Source: an uncultured Oscillospiraceae bacterium
GTDB taxonomy: Bacteria; Bacillota; Clostridia; Oscillospirales; Acutalibacteraceae
Length of the DNA stretch: 44,827 nt
Reading direction: 5' to 3'
Assembly: GCA_900544515.1 (NCBI GenBank)
Contig: UQVI01000001.1
Span: forward strand, 1 to 44,827
Part shown: positions 1 to 8,032 of the stretch, one piece after another
Layout: each line of letters opens with the position of its first letter
Numbering within the stretch: the first letter of the stretch is position 1
Position numbers and translations under genes: made by a program
The notes under the pieces: generated by a model
Databases searched by the model: none
Told to the model about the DNA's origin: nothing
Seen by the model: the letters and a program-made list of their open reading frames with translations, nothing else

Positions 1-51
1 ATACGAGATTCGCCTTAGTCTCGTGGGCTCGGAGATGTGTATAAGAGACAG
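1..51 (+). other. Illumina Nextera i7 adapter (artefact)
   Basis: These bases match the Nextera P7-side adapter: the P7 tail ATACGAGAT, the 8-base index TCGCCTTA (N701), the GTCTCGTGGGCTCGG linker and the 19-bp Tn5 mosaic end finishing in AGAGACAG. They are synthetic. Genomic sequence starts at 52. Confidence 0.98.
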
Positions 52-85
52 CAAGCAAATCATCATAATTATTATTAGAAGCCAT
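52..85 (-). CDS. 5' fragment of an unidentified gene cut by the contig end
   Basis: Reading the minus strand, a GGAGGT ribosome site (93-98) lies seven bases before ATG at 85. The codons that follow give MASNNNYDDLL before the adapter cuts the reading frame. Only about 11 residues are visible. The Asn-rich start is not enough to name a family; small spore proteins are one possibility among many. A second in-frame ATG at 91 is too close to the ribosome site to be the likely start. Confidence 0.5.
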
Positions 86-194
86 TTTCATACCTCCGTA
101 AATTATTTAAATTATTATAATACAAAATATAAAATAAATAAAGGGGTAAATTGTAAACATTTGTAATCAAATATTAATTTTATTATAAAATAGT

Positions 195-1058
195 TCAATT
201 AATATATCTTGCTCTTCTTTTATTGATTTCAATAAGCTTTTTGGTAACAGCTATATTATCATAATTCTGCTTTGCTCGTACAAAAATCCAGAATTTTTTA
301 TTACACTGCACACACTTTCCTGCAGAACGAAAGGCCTTATTGACATAATCATAATCTTTAAGCACATCAATATTACCTTTACAGTCGGGACATACAAAGG
401 TAATATCCGAAATATTGAATTCCTTATCTGAAGGTGAAAGATAGTGCGGCTTATACACAAGACGTTCAAAATAAGTTTTATCACATTCAGCAATATAATC
501 AGAAAATTTTTCCTTATCAAACACTTTTTTAAAGCAATAGGCCTCTGCAAAGCAATCCTCAAGCGCCCGGTGAAGATTCTGATTTGATAAATCAATTTCA
601 AAAAGCTCTGCACAATGGCTTAAACTAATCTGATTTCCGTTATGATTTTCAATAAACTGCATACAGTATTCCTGCACATCGGCATACTTCTCTATGAAAT
701 CAATATGAGTCGTTCCTTTAAACTTAACAAAATTATCAACAAGAGTATATAAATCACTTTTTGACCAACTCAGAAAAATATTATTTTTCCCCCTGCCCCA
801 GCGAGCAAAATCTGAAAATGCATCATCAAAATCAATGCCATACGCATTTATCTCTTCCATTGAGATATTGGTCAGATTTTTAAAACGTCCTCCCAGTTTC
901 TTGCTGAGACGCGGTTTAATAAGCTGCTTAAAGGTATCAACGATTTCAAGCCGGCCGTCAAGCTTGACCGCACCGATTTCAATAATCTCGTTCATACCTT
1001 TTTTTGTTTTATAATTATAAGCATTGTTCCATTCTAAATCAAAAATAATATAATTCAT
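195..1058 (-). CDS. DEDD-family 3'-5' exonuclease with C-terminal zinc ribbon
   Basis: A 287-aa protein of the RNase T/DNA polymerase III epsilon exonuclease superfamily, which removes nucleotides from 3' ends using two metal ions. Motif I is FDLEWN (Asp7, Glu9), a central Asp lies in WSKSDLYTLVD near residue 102, and motif III is LHRALEDCFAEA with the His and Asp expected of the DEDDh type. The last ~70 residues carry two Cys pairs (CPDC and CVQC about 25 residues apart), a probable zinc ribbon not needed for catalysis. It resembles the KapD/ERI-1-like group. RNA or DNA preference cannot be told from sequence. It lies downstream of secG, separated by a terminator. Confidence 0.8.
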   Translation of the reverse strand: MNYIIFDLEWNNAYNYKTKKGMNEIIEIGAVKLDGRLEIVDTFKQLIKPRLSKKLGGRFKNLTNISMEEINAYGIDFDDAFSDFARWGRGKNNIFLSWSKSDLYTLVDNFVKFKGTTHIDFIEKYADVQEYCMQFIENHNGNQISLSHCAELFEIDLSNQNLHRALEDCFAEAYCFKKVFDKEKFSDYIAECDKTYFERLVYKPHYLSPSDKEFNISDITFVCPDCKGNIDVLKDYDYVNKAFRSAGKCVQCNKKFWIFVRAKQNYDNIAVTKKLIEINKRRARYIN

Positions 1059-1070
1059 AAAATCTATTCC

Positions 1071-1102
1071 AAAAAAATTAACCTTGCATAAAGCAAGGTT
1101 AA
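1071..1102 (-). terminator. Intrinsic terminator after secG
   Basis: A 10-bp perfect stem (1078-1087 with 1093-1102, 5-nt loop) is followed on the minus strand by a run of seven T (1071-1077). It lies just past the secG stop codon. Confidence 0.85.
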
Positions 1103-1113
1103 TCCATAAAATT

Positions 1114-1365
1114 TTATCCTATATACAGAAAAATAAGGAATGCTGCAAGTACTATAGCAAAAAATCCAACAATCAACCATTTTGTGATTTTTTCAAGCTT
1201 AGCTTCAACTGTCCTGCCCTTTGATTTGCCGAGAAAAGTCTCAGCTCCGCCTGCAATCGCACCGGAAAGGTTCTGTGAACGGCCTTCCTGCATAAGAACT
1301 ACAATAGTTATAATGATAGATGCTACAATAAGTACAGCACCAAATACATAATGATACCAGGACAT
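1114..1365 (-). CDS. secG: Preprotein translocase subunit SecG
   Basis: An 83-aa membrane protein, the small auxiliary subunit of the SecYEG channel. It has two hydrophobic segments (about 5-25 and 62-82) joined by the conserved cytoplasmic loop LSGAIAGGAETFLGKSKGRT, the family hallmark. A GGAGGAATAAAA ribosome site precedes the ATG. It has its own promoter (1401-1429) and terminator (1071-1102), so it appears to be transcribed alone. Confidence 0.95.
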   Translation of the reverse strand: MSWYHYVFGAVLIVASIIITIVVLMQEGRSQNLSGAIAGGAETFLGKSKGRTVEAKLEKITKWLIVGFFAIVLAAFLIFLYIG

Positions 1366-1400
1366 TTTTATTCCTCCGATTTCGATAAATTACTTAGAGA

Positions 1401-1429
1401 ATTATATCATATGAAATATAATAATGCAA
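1401..1429 (-). promoter_or_regulatory. Sigma-A-type promoter for secG
   Basis: On the minus strand TTGCAT (1424-1429) and TATAAT (1401-1406) are separated by 17 bases, 36 bases upstream of the secG start. Confidence 0.7.
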
Positions 1430-1445
1430 GTGTTTTTTTAATTAA

Positions 1446-3686
1446 TTAAAAAGTCATTTGCTCAGCAACATCATTTTCACTGGGAAGAGCTCCGGCAGCA
1501 GGCAGATTTTTAGCTCTGAAACGCCATTCCTTTTCAAATTCTCCCTGCTTATAAAGGTGAAGTGATGTTACCTTATGCGTCTTTTTAAGCTTCATTGCAG
1601 CAATGCCCTGCGTGTCCTTCGTTGTTTTCGGAAGAATACCTGCAGTATTGACAAGAAGCATTCTTCCGCTTGAAGAGCAAAGAACAATATCTGTATCCTC
1701 TTTGATATAAATAGCCTGAGCCAGCGGTGCTTTAGCAGAATAAGCATTAATCAGCTTTTTTCTGTTCGTCTTTGTTGCATAGGCTGAAAGATCTACCTTA
1801 GCAAGCTTTCCGTTTTCAAAAACAAAAATCATATAGCCGGTATATTCACTGAGCACAGCCATATAAATTACCTGCTCGTTTTCTGCCATTTCAAGCTTTG
1901 ACGCAACATATTCACCAAGAACAGAGGCTTTTGTATCAGCGAAATCATCAACCTTTGATTTGTAAACCTGCTGGTTATTCGTAAAGAACAGCAACTCATC
2001 TTTGTTTGAGCACTCAATTTCAGGTAGCATTTTATCGCCCTCCTTGAGTTTCTGTTCACCGCTCATACGAAGATTGGCGGTTTTTATCTTTTTAAGATAA
2101 CCGTGCTCAGACAGGAAGAGCGTTACGGGATAATCAGGAATTTCAACAGTTTCAACAAATTCCTCATCGGTTACCTCATAGAGTACCTCGCTCTTTCTTC
2201 CGCTGTCATACTTCTTGGCAACAGCATCAAGCTCATTGATGATGATTTTCTTCATCTTGTTCTTGCTTGCCAGTGTTGATTCAAGCTCGGCAATATCGGA
2301 CTCAAGCTGTTCTATATCCTTAATACGCTTAAGAATATACTCACGGTTCAGGTGACGCAGCTTGATTTCTGCTACATACTCCGCCTGTGTTTCGTCAATA
2401 CCAAAGCCAATCATAAGATTCGGAACAACCTCAGATTCGCTTTCCGTTTCTCTGACGATTTTGATTGCCTTATCAATATCAAGCAGAATCTTTGAAAGAC
2501 CTTTTAAAAGATGCAGCTGTTTTCTCTTCTTCTCAAGATTGAAAGTAATCCTTCTTCTGATACATTCAAGACGGAAATCAATCCATTCAAGAAGAATACT
2601 TCTTACGCCAAGCACCATAGGTCTGCCTTTAATAAGCACATTAAAATTACAGCTGAAGGAATCCTGAAGCGGTGTCATCTTATAAAGCTTTGTCATAAAG
2701 GTATCCGGATTCATACCACGCTTAAGGTCAATTGTAATTCTCAAACCTGACAAATCCGTCTCATCACGGACATCGCTGATTTCCTTAATCTTATTGGTTT
2801 TAACGAGCTCAATGATTTTATCAATAATGGCCTCAGATGTTGTGGTTGGTGGAATCTGAGTGATATCAATACAGTTATATTTCTTATCATAACTGTATTT
2901 TGCACGGACTTTTACTGAGCCGCGACCTGTTGCATAAATTTTTTCAAGCTCGTCCTTATCATATAAAATATAACCGCCGCCCACAAAATCAGGAGCAATC
3001 AGCGTATCTGATACAACGTGGTCAGGATTTTTCATCAAGGCAATTGTTGTGTCACAAATTTCCTTAAGATTAAATGACGCAATAGATGATGCCATACCGG
3101 CAGCAATACCTGTTGTTACATTACACAGTATGGACGGAAATGTAACCGGCAGGAGTGTCGGCTCCGTCATAGTGTTATCATAGTTAGGAACAAAATCAAC
3201 GGTATCAAGCTTTATATCATCAAAAAGCTCATGACATATTGGAGCCAGCTTAGCCTCAGTATATCGAGAAGCCGCATACATCATATTTTTACTGTACGCC
3301 TTACCAAAGTTACCCTTTGATTCAACAAAAGGATACAGCAAAGATTCGTTACCGCGTGACAATCTTACCATCGTTTCATATATAGCTGCATCACCATGCG
3401 GATTGAGCTGCATCGTACGTCCGACAATGTTAGCACTCTTGATTGTACCGCCCTGCAGAAGACCCATTGTATACATAGTATAAAGCAGCTTTCTGTGTGA
3501 CGGCTTGAGTCCGTCAATTTCAGGAATCGCACGTGACAGAATAACACTCATTGCGTATGGCATAAAGTTGTCCGTAAGCGTGGTTGTAATGATTTCATCT
3601 TTTACAAGACCTGCACCCTTAATATGGACATTATCTGCCAGAGGATTATTCTGCTTAATGTCTTCACTTTTCTTTCTTTTCGCCAA
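1446..3686 (-). CDS. Divergent type IIA topoisomerase subunit A (ParC/GyrA-like)
   Basis: A 746-aa DNA breakage-reunion subunit, forming with the adjacent B subunit an ATP-dependent enzyme that passes one DNA duplex through another. The start is a TTG behind GGAGGGGATTGTT. The breakage domain is clear: SRAIPEIDGLKPSHRKLLYT near 51-70 and the active-site Tyr142 in AASRYTEAKL. The C-terminal beta-pinwheel repeats are weak, and the protein is shorter than most GyrA. In the quinolone pocket the usual HGDS...D becomes HGDAAIYE, so the metal-bridge Ser and Asp are Ala100 and Glu. Whether it acts as topoisomerase IV or as a second gyrase cannot be decided here. It follows the B subunit by 13 bp. Confidence 0.88.
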   Translation of the reverse strand: MAKRKKSEDIKQNNPLADNVHIKGAGLVKDEIITTTLTDNFMPYAMSVILSRAIPEIDGLKPSHRKLLYTMYTMGLLQGGTIKSANIVGRTMQLNPHGDAAIYETMVRLSRGNESLLYPFVESKGNFGKAYSKNMMYAASRYTEAKLAPICHELFDDIKLDTVDFVPNYDNTMTEPTLLPVTFPSILCNVTTGIAAGMASSIASFNLKEICDTTIALMKNPDHVVSDTLIAPDFVGGGYILYDKDELEKIYATGRGSVKVRAKYSYDKKYNCIDITQIPPTTTSEAIIDKIIELVKTNKIKEISDVRDETDLSGLRITIDLKRGMNPDTFMTKLYKMTPLQDSFSCNFNVLIKGRPMVLGVRSILLEWIDFRLECIRRRITFNLEKKRKQLHLLKGLSKILLDIDKAIKIVRETESESEVVPNLMIGFGIDETQAEYVAEIKLRHLNREYILKRIKDIEQLESDIAELESTLASKNKMKKIIINELDAVAKKYDSGRKSEVLYEVTDEEFVETVEIPDYPVTLFLSEHGYLKKIKTANLRMSGEQKLKEGDKMLPEIECSNKDELLFFTNNQQVYKSKVDDFADTKASVLGEYVASKLEMAENEQVIYMAVLSEYTGYMIFVFENGKLAKVDLSAYATKTNRKKLINAYSAKAPLAQAIYIKEDTDIVLCSSSGRMLLVNTAGILPKTTKDTQGIAAMKLKKTHKVTSLHLYKQGEFEKEWRFRAKNLPAAGALPSENDVAEQMTF

Positions 3687-3699
3687 AACAATCCCCTCC

Positions 3700-5679
3700 T
3701 TAGCTTACATCAGCTGCGTCCAAATACAGATGTCCGTAGTCTGAAATATATTCTTTTCGTCCATCCAAATTATCACCCAGAAGCAAATCAAATATCTGTG
3801 ATGTTTTTTCAGCATCATCAGGTGTAACTTTAATCAGACGGCGTGTTGCAGGGTTCATTGTTGTAAGAGCCATCATTTCAGCCTCATTCTCGCCAAGACC
3901 CTTTGAACGCTGTACACTGTATTTTTTATCACCGATTTCAGCTTTGATTTCATCCATTTCCATTTCATTATAAGCGAAATAAGTCTGCTCACCGCAGGTC
4001 ACCTCATAGAGCGGTGACTCAGCAATATACACCTTGCCTGCCTCAATCAGCTTAGGCATAAGGCGGTAAATCATTGTTAAAATAAGTGTTCTGATATGGA
4101 AGCCGTCCACATCGGCATCAGTACAGATCAGTACCTTTGACCAGCGAAGATTGTCCATATCAAACATAGAAAGGTCTTTTGCTGCCTTGCTCTTAACCTC
4201 CACACCGCAGCCAAGCACCTTTATCAAATCCGTGATAATATCACTCTTGAATATTTTATCGTAGTCCGATTTGAGGCAGTTCAGTATTTTACCGCGTACT
4301 GGGATAATCGCTTGGAAATTGGCATCCCTCGCCTGCTTACAGGCACCGAGAGCCGAATCACCCTCTACTATAAATACCTCACGTTCATTAACATCCTTTG
4401 AACGGCAGTCAACAAATTTCTGAATACGGTTTGTCATATCCATTTTTGACTGCAGAGAAGTTTTTAATGTCTTACGTGTATTCTCAGCCTTGACTCTTGC
4501 GCGCATATTGATAAGCACCTGATTGGCGATTTTATCAGCGTCCATTTTATTTTCAATAAAATAAACCTCAAGCTGTTTACGGAAGAAATCAGTCATTGCT
4601 TCCTGAATAAATTTATTGGTAATAGCCTTCTTTGTCTGATTTTCATAAGATGTCTGTGTAGAAAAGGAGGACACTACAAAAATGATACAATCCTCAACAT
4701 CCTGAATGTTAATCTGACCGTCCGACTTTGTATACTTATTATTAGCCTTGAGATAAGCATTAATCTGATTTACAAATGCACTTTTAAATGCTTTTTCAGG
4801 TGCACCGCCGTGCTCAAGAAAGCTTGAATTGTGAAAATACTCCTTAAGCTGCGTTTTCAGTGAAAAGCAGAGCGCTGCCTTGATTTTCAGCTTATAATCA
4901 GGCAAGTCCTCACGGTCACGGCCCTTCCTTTCACACTCCCAGTACTGAGGTGTGGTAAAAGCAGTATCTCCTGCAAGCTCTTTTACATAGTCCATAATAC
5001 CGTCGTTATAACAGTATTCAAAGGTTTCAAACTTTGAAGCAGACTGCTGATCCTTAAGGACAAACTTTATACCGTCGTTGACGATAGCCTGTTTTCTGAT
5101 TGTGTCCTTAAAATAATCAATCGGTACATTAATATCTGTAAATACATCAAGGTCAGGCTTCCACTTAATGCGTGTGCCTGTATCCTTTTTATCGTATTTC
5201 TCTTTTTTAAGACCGCCTACATTTTCTCCCTTTTCAAAATGGAGCGTATATTTGTAACCGCCTGTATGAACCTCTGCATCCATATATTCAGATGCATACT
5301 GCGTAGCACACAGACCAAGACCGTTAAGACCAAGTGAAAACTCATAGTTTTCTCCATCTGTATCATACTTGCCGCCCGCATACATTTCACAGAACAGAAG
5401 CTCCCAGTTAAACTTTTCTTCATTTTTATTGTAATCAACAGGTATTCCTCTTCCGAAGTCCTGCACCTCAATTGAGCCGTCAAGAAAACGGGTGATAACA
5501 ATTCTGTTACCATAGCCCTCTCTTGCCTCATCAATTGAGTTTGACATAATCTCAAATATAGCGTGCTGGCAACCGTCAAGTCCGTCAGAGCCAAAAATAA
5601 CCGCAGGTCTTTTACGAACTCGATCCGCACCTTTTAAAGATTTAATACTTTCGTTTCCGTATTCTTTCTTCTTAGCCAA
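3700..5679 (-). CDS. Divergent type IIA topoisomerase subunit B (ParE/GyrB-like)
   Basis: A 659-aa ATPase/TOPRIM subunit. I place the start at TTG 5679, behind GGAGGGGAAATT; the frame stays open upstream to 5784, but the product there is a poorly conserved hydrophobic stretch with no ribosome site, and the promoter lies inside it. GHKL ATPase motifs: Glu43 and Asn47 in EIMSNSIDEA, Asp74 in DFGRG, and a divergent lid GLNGLGLCATQ where most GyrB have GLHGVG. TOPRIM motifs are EGDSALGACK (~437) and DADVDG (~519), and the C terminus has SKGLGENEAE and TTMNPATRR. It is expressed with the A subunit, 13 bp downstream. Confidence 0.9.
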   Translation of the reverse strand: MAKKKEYGNESIKSLKGADRVRKRPAVIFGSDGLDGCQHAIFEIMSNSIDEAREGYGNRIVITRFLDGSIEVQDFGRGIPVDYNKNEEKFNWELLFCEMYAGGKYDTDGENYEFSLGLNGLGLCATQYASEYMDAEVHTGGYKYTLHFEKGENVGGLKKEKYDKKDTGTRIKWKPDLDVFTDINVPIDYFKDTIRKQAIVNDGIKFVLKDQQSASKFETFEYCYNDGIMDYVKELAGDTAFTTPQYWECERKGRDREDLPDYKLKIKAALCFSLKTQLKEYFHNSSFLEHGGAPEKAFKSAFVNQINAYLKANNKYTKSDGQINIQDVEDCIIFVVSSFSTQTSYENQTKKAITNKFIQEAMTDFFRKQLEVYFIENKMDADKIANQVLINMRARVKAENTRKTLKTSLQSKMDMTNRIQKFVDCRSKDVNEREVFIVEGDSALGACKQARDANFQAIIPVRGKILNCLKSDYDKIFKSDIITDLIKVLGCGVEVKSKAAKDLSMFDMDNLRWSKVLICTDADVDGFHIRTLILTMIYRLMPKLIEAGKVYIAESPLYEVTCGEQTYFAYNEMEMDEIKAEIGDKKYSVQRSKGLGENEAEMMALTTMNPATRRLIKVTPDDAEKTSQIFDLLLGDNLDGRKEYISDYGHLYLDAADVS

Positions 5680-5716
5680 AATTTCCCCTCCGATACAGAA
5701 GTTCATATTCCGTGAT

Positions 5717-5745
5717 ATAATACAATATATTGTGCAAAAAGTCAA
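5717..5745 (-). promoter_or_regulatory. Promoter for the topoisomerase pair
   Basis: On the minus strand TTGACT (5740-5745) and TATTAT (5717-5722) are separated by 17 bases, about 38 bases upstream of the TTG start. This supports the shorter subunit B start. Confidence 0.75.
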
Positions 5746-5795
5746 GATTACTTTAATAAATATACAGCAGTAGTGTCTTATCATCTTATATCGAC

Positions 5796-5827
5796 AAAAA
5801 ACCGCAGTTATTACAAACTGCGGTTTT
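5796..5827 (-). terminator. Intrinsic terminator after the beta-galactosidase gene
   Basis: A 12-bp perfect stem (5798-5809 with 5816-5827, 6-nt loop) precedes a T run on the minus strand, directly past the stop at 5836. It separates this gene from the topoisomerase promoter. Confidence 0.9.
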
Positions 5828-5835
5828 AAATTGTA

Positions 5836-7905
5836 TTATTGATTATATTTCCAGTTCACCGTATCACTTATATTGTCAGCAACAGCAGTTATTGTATTAT
5901 CGCCATTTTTAAGATGCACTGATGAAAAAACAAAAATATGACTTTGTTTATTATCTTTATCTTTTATCGCTGCAATTTTTTTACCATTAAGACTGAGCGT
6001 TACTTCCTGAGCATTTGAATACACCTTAACATCTATAGTACGCTCTTCCCTTTCTGAAAATCTAGAAGAGGTTATATGAACAACAGGCACACTGCTCCAG
6101 TATGATTTATATAGATAGAACGCATCCTTCTTAATTTTTCTATCATATGTAACAAGACCTTTATTATTCATTCCGGGCATTGCACCCTCATTGCGTGAAT
6201 CAATTGCAAAGTCAAACATATTCCATACGAACGTTCCCCATATTTTATTGGAACGCTTTTTCATAAAATACTTAAGTGCATTTTCGTGTACAATAGACTG
6301 CCATTCCTCACTGTGAAAATCGCATACGGTGTCTTTCGGCTGAGAAGGTTTTTCACTGTGATGAAGAACATTTGAGCCTGCACCATACTCCGATACTGCA
6401 ACTCCCTTTAATCGGTTAGCCCTCATATGATAGTTTGCCTGAAATGGGAAATGCGTTTCCTTTCCGCCATACCAACCTGGATATATATTACATCCTCTTA
6501 TATCCGCTTTCCATTTATATGATTTTGTATGATTTGTAGCTAAAGCAGAATAACGCTGATTATCAAGAGAATGAACAAGCTTATCAAGTTCCTCCATCAT
6601 ATACTGTGCCGTTTTGCCGTATTCAGCCATTACCTCATTGGACATACTCCAGCAGAATATGGATGGTCTGTGACCCTGTTGTTTTATGAGTTCGGTCATT
6701 TGCAGTTTAGCATTATTCAAAAAGCTTTCCTCAACGGCTTTATTCTTAACCTTGTCAGTCGGCAAGCCTGATATACCGAGACCGCCGATTCTGTCTACAA
6801 AAGGAATTTCTGCCCAGACGAGAAGACCGTATCTGTCACACAAATCATAAAAATGAGGATGATGCGGATAATGAGCAAGTCTTATCGCATTTGCTCCGAT
6901 TTCATAAATCATTGCAAAATCCTCATCATGCTCCTTAGCTGTAATTGCCCAGCCCATATCCTTTCTGTCCTGATGTCGGTTGACGCCTCTCAGCGGGTAG
7001 GAAGCACCATTTAAAAAGAAGCCTTTTCGGCTGTCTATGGAAAAACAGCGAATACCGACATATTTTTCAATCGTCTCAATTTCAGTATCACCATTGTAAA
7101 GCGTAAAAACTACTTTATATAGAAAAGGATCCTTTCTGCCGTTCCAAAGATGCGGATGATGAATCGTTAAAGCTGAATCAAATCTGCCGTTAACAATATT
7201 GCCTTTTGTTTTGTCAATCACCTTTTTATCATAAGACATTTCATAATCTGTATTAAAATCCGTTACAGAAATATCATCACATTTTTCAAATGTATCAGGC
7301 ACGGTAACTTCTGCAGTAACACTGCAGTTATCCGTAATACCATTAATCCGTGCTCCGACATTAAGAACTGCATTATCTATGATTTCAGGCGAGTTATGAT
7401 AGGTAACATTCACTCCGTCAGACCCATAATCATCAAGAGCAAAATGCGTCTTGTTACAGACAATCAGATTCACATCCCTGTATATTCCGCCGAAAAATGT
7501 AAAATCGGCTGTCAGCGGAATCACATCTGCGAATGGAGAATTATCCGCACAAACCAATATCTGATTATTGCCGTTTACAAGAGCATCCGTCACATTAAAT
7601 CTAAACAGAGTATATCCACCGCGATGCTGACCGATATGTATACCGTTAACGTATAAATCTGCAACAGAATTCACGCCTACAAATTCAAGCCAGTATTCTT
7701 TGCTGCTATCCTTTTCAACATCCAGTAAATATTTGTACCAGCCTTTGCCGCGAAGGTAATCGCCTCCGCCGTCCTGACCGTCTAAGTTATTCCAGGTATG
7801 GGGTACGGATATATCCTTCCAGTCCGTATTTGCATTTATTTCACTTATATCAGATAATCCATATATAAACTGCCAATGATCTGAAAGTATTCTTTTTTCT
7901 CTCAT
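5836..7905 (-). CDS. Glycoside hydrolase family 2 beta-galactosidase
   Basis: A 689-aa retaining glycosidase without a signal peptide, so probably cytoplasmic, releasing terminal beta-galactose. The layout is GH2: an N-terminal jelly-roll sugar-binding domain (SVPHTWNNLDGQDGG, LEFVGVNSVADLYVNG), an Ig-like domain, and a TIM barrel from about 310. The acid/base is the Glu of CWSMSNEV (~421) and the nucleophile the Glu of AVSEYGAG (~502). RNEGAMPGMNNKGLVTYDRK near the barrel end favours galactosidase over glucuronidase. I start at ATG 7905 behind AAAGG; a 19-residue upstream extension runs past the promoter. It is flanked by terminators and has its own promoter. Confidence 0.88.
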   Translation of the reverse strand: MREKRILSDHWQFIYGLSDISEINANTDWKDISVPHTWNNLDGQDGGGDYLRGKGWYKYLLDVEKDSSKEYWLEFVGVNSVADLYVNGIHIGQHRGGYTLFRFNVTDALVNGNNQILVCADNSPFADVIPLTADFTFFGGIYRDVNLIVCNKTHFALDDYGSDGVNVTYHNSPEIIDNAVLNVGARINGITDNCSVTAEVTVPDTFEKCDDISVTDFNTDYEMSYDKKVIDKTKGNIVNGRFDSALTIHHPHLWNGRKDPFLYKVVFTLYNGDTEIETIEKYVGIRCFSIDSRKGFFLNGASYPLRGVNRHQDRKDMGWAITAKEHDEDFAMIYEIGANAIRLAHYPHHPHFYDLCDRYGLLVWAEIPFVDRIGGLGISGLPTDKVKNKAVEESFLNNAKLQMTELIKQQGHRPSIFCWSMSNEVMAEYGKTAQYMMEELDKLVHSLDNQRYSALATNHTKSYKWKADIRGCNIYPGWYGGKETHFPFQANYHMRANRLKGVAVSEYGAGSNVLHHSEKPSQPKDTVCDFHSEEWQSIVHENALKYFMKKRSNKIWGTFVWNMFDFAIDSRNEGAMPGMNNKGLVTYDRKIKKDAFYLYKSYWSSVPVVHITSSRFSEREERTIDVKVYSNAQEVTLSLNGKKIAAIKDKDNKQSHIFVFSSVHLKNGDNTITAVADNISDTVNWKYNQ

Positions 7906-7944
7906 AATGATTCTGCCTTTCCAAAATATACTTTTCTCAATAGC

Positions 7945-7973
7945 ATTGTAACAAAGACACAAAAATTTTTCAA
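7945..7973 (-). promoter_or_regulatory. Promoter for the beta-galactosidase gene
   Basis: On the minus strand TTGAAA (7968-7973) and TACAAT (7945-7950) are separated by 17 bases, 39 bases upstream of the chosen ATG. No catabolite-response site is obvious. Confidence 0.65.
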
Positions 7974-7976
7974 CAA

Positions 7977-8015
7977 ATAAAAAGCAGCTAATGCATTCAT
8001 ATCATTAACTGCTTT
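7977..8015 (-). terminator. Intrinsic terminator after ftsH
   Basis: A 13-bp stem with one G-U pair (7981-7993 with 8003-8015) is followed on the minus strand by TTTTTATT. It closes the rnj-rplI-dnaB-tilS-ftsH operon. Confidence 0.8.
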
Positions 8016-8032
8016 GGGATAATCAATTATCT

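Noticed and set aside
2362..2750. Plus-strand open frames inside the topoisomerase A gene
   Set aside because: They are opposite-strand shadows of a well-conserved gene, with no ribosome site and no family match.
5680..5784. A longer topoisomerase B subunit with a hydrophobic N terminus
   Set aside because: The extension crosses the promoter, lacks a ribosome site and is not expected in the family; TTG 5679 has GGAGGGG upstream.
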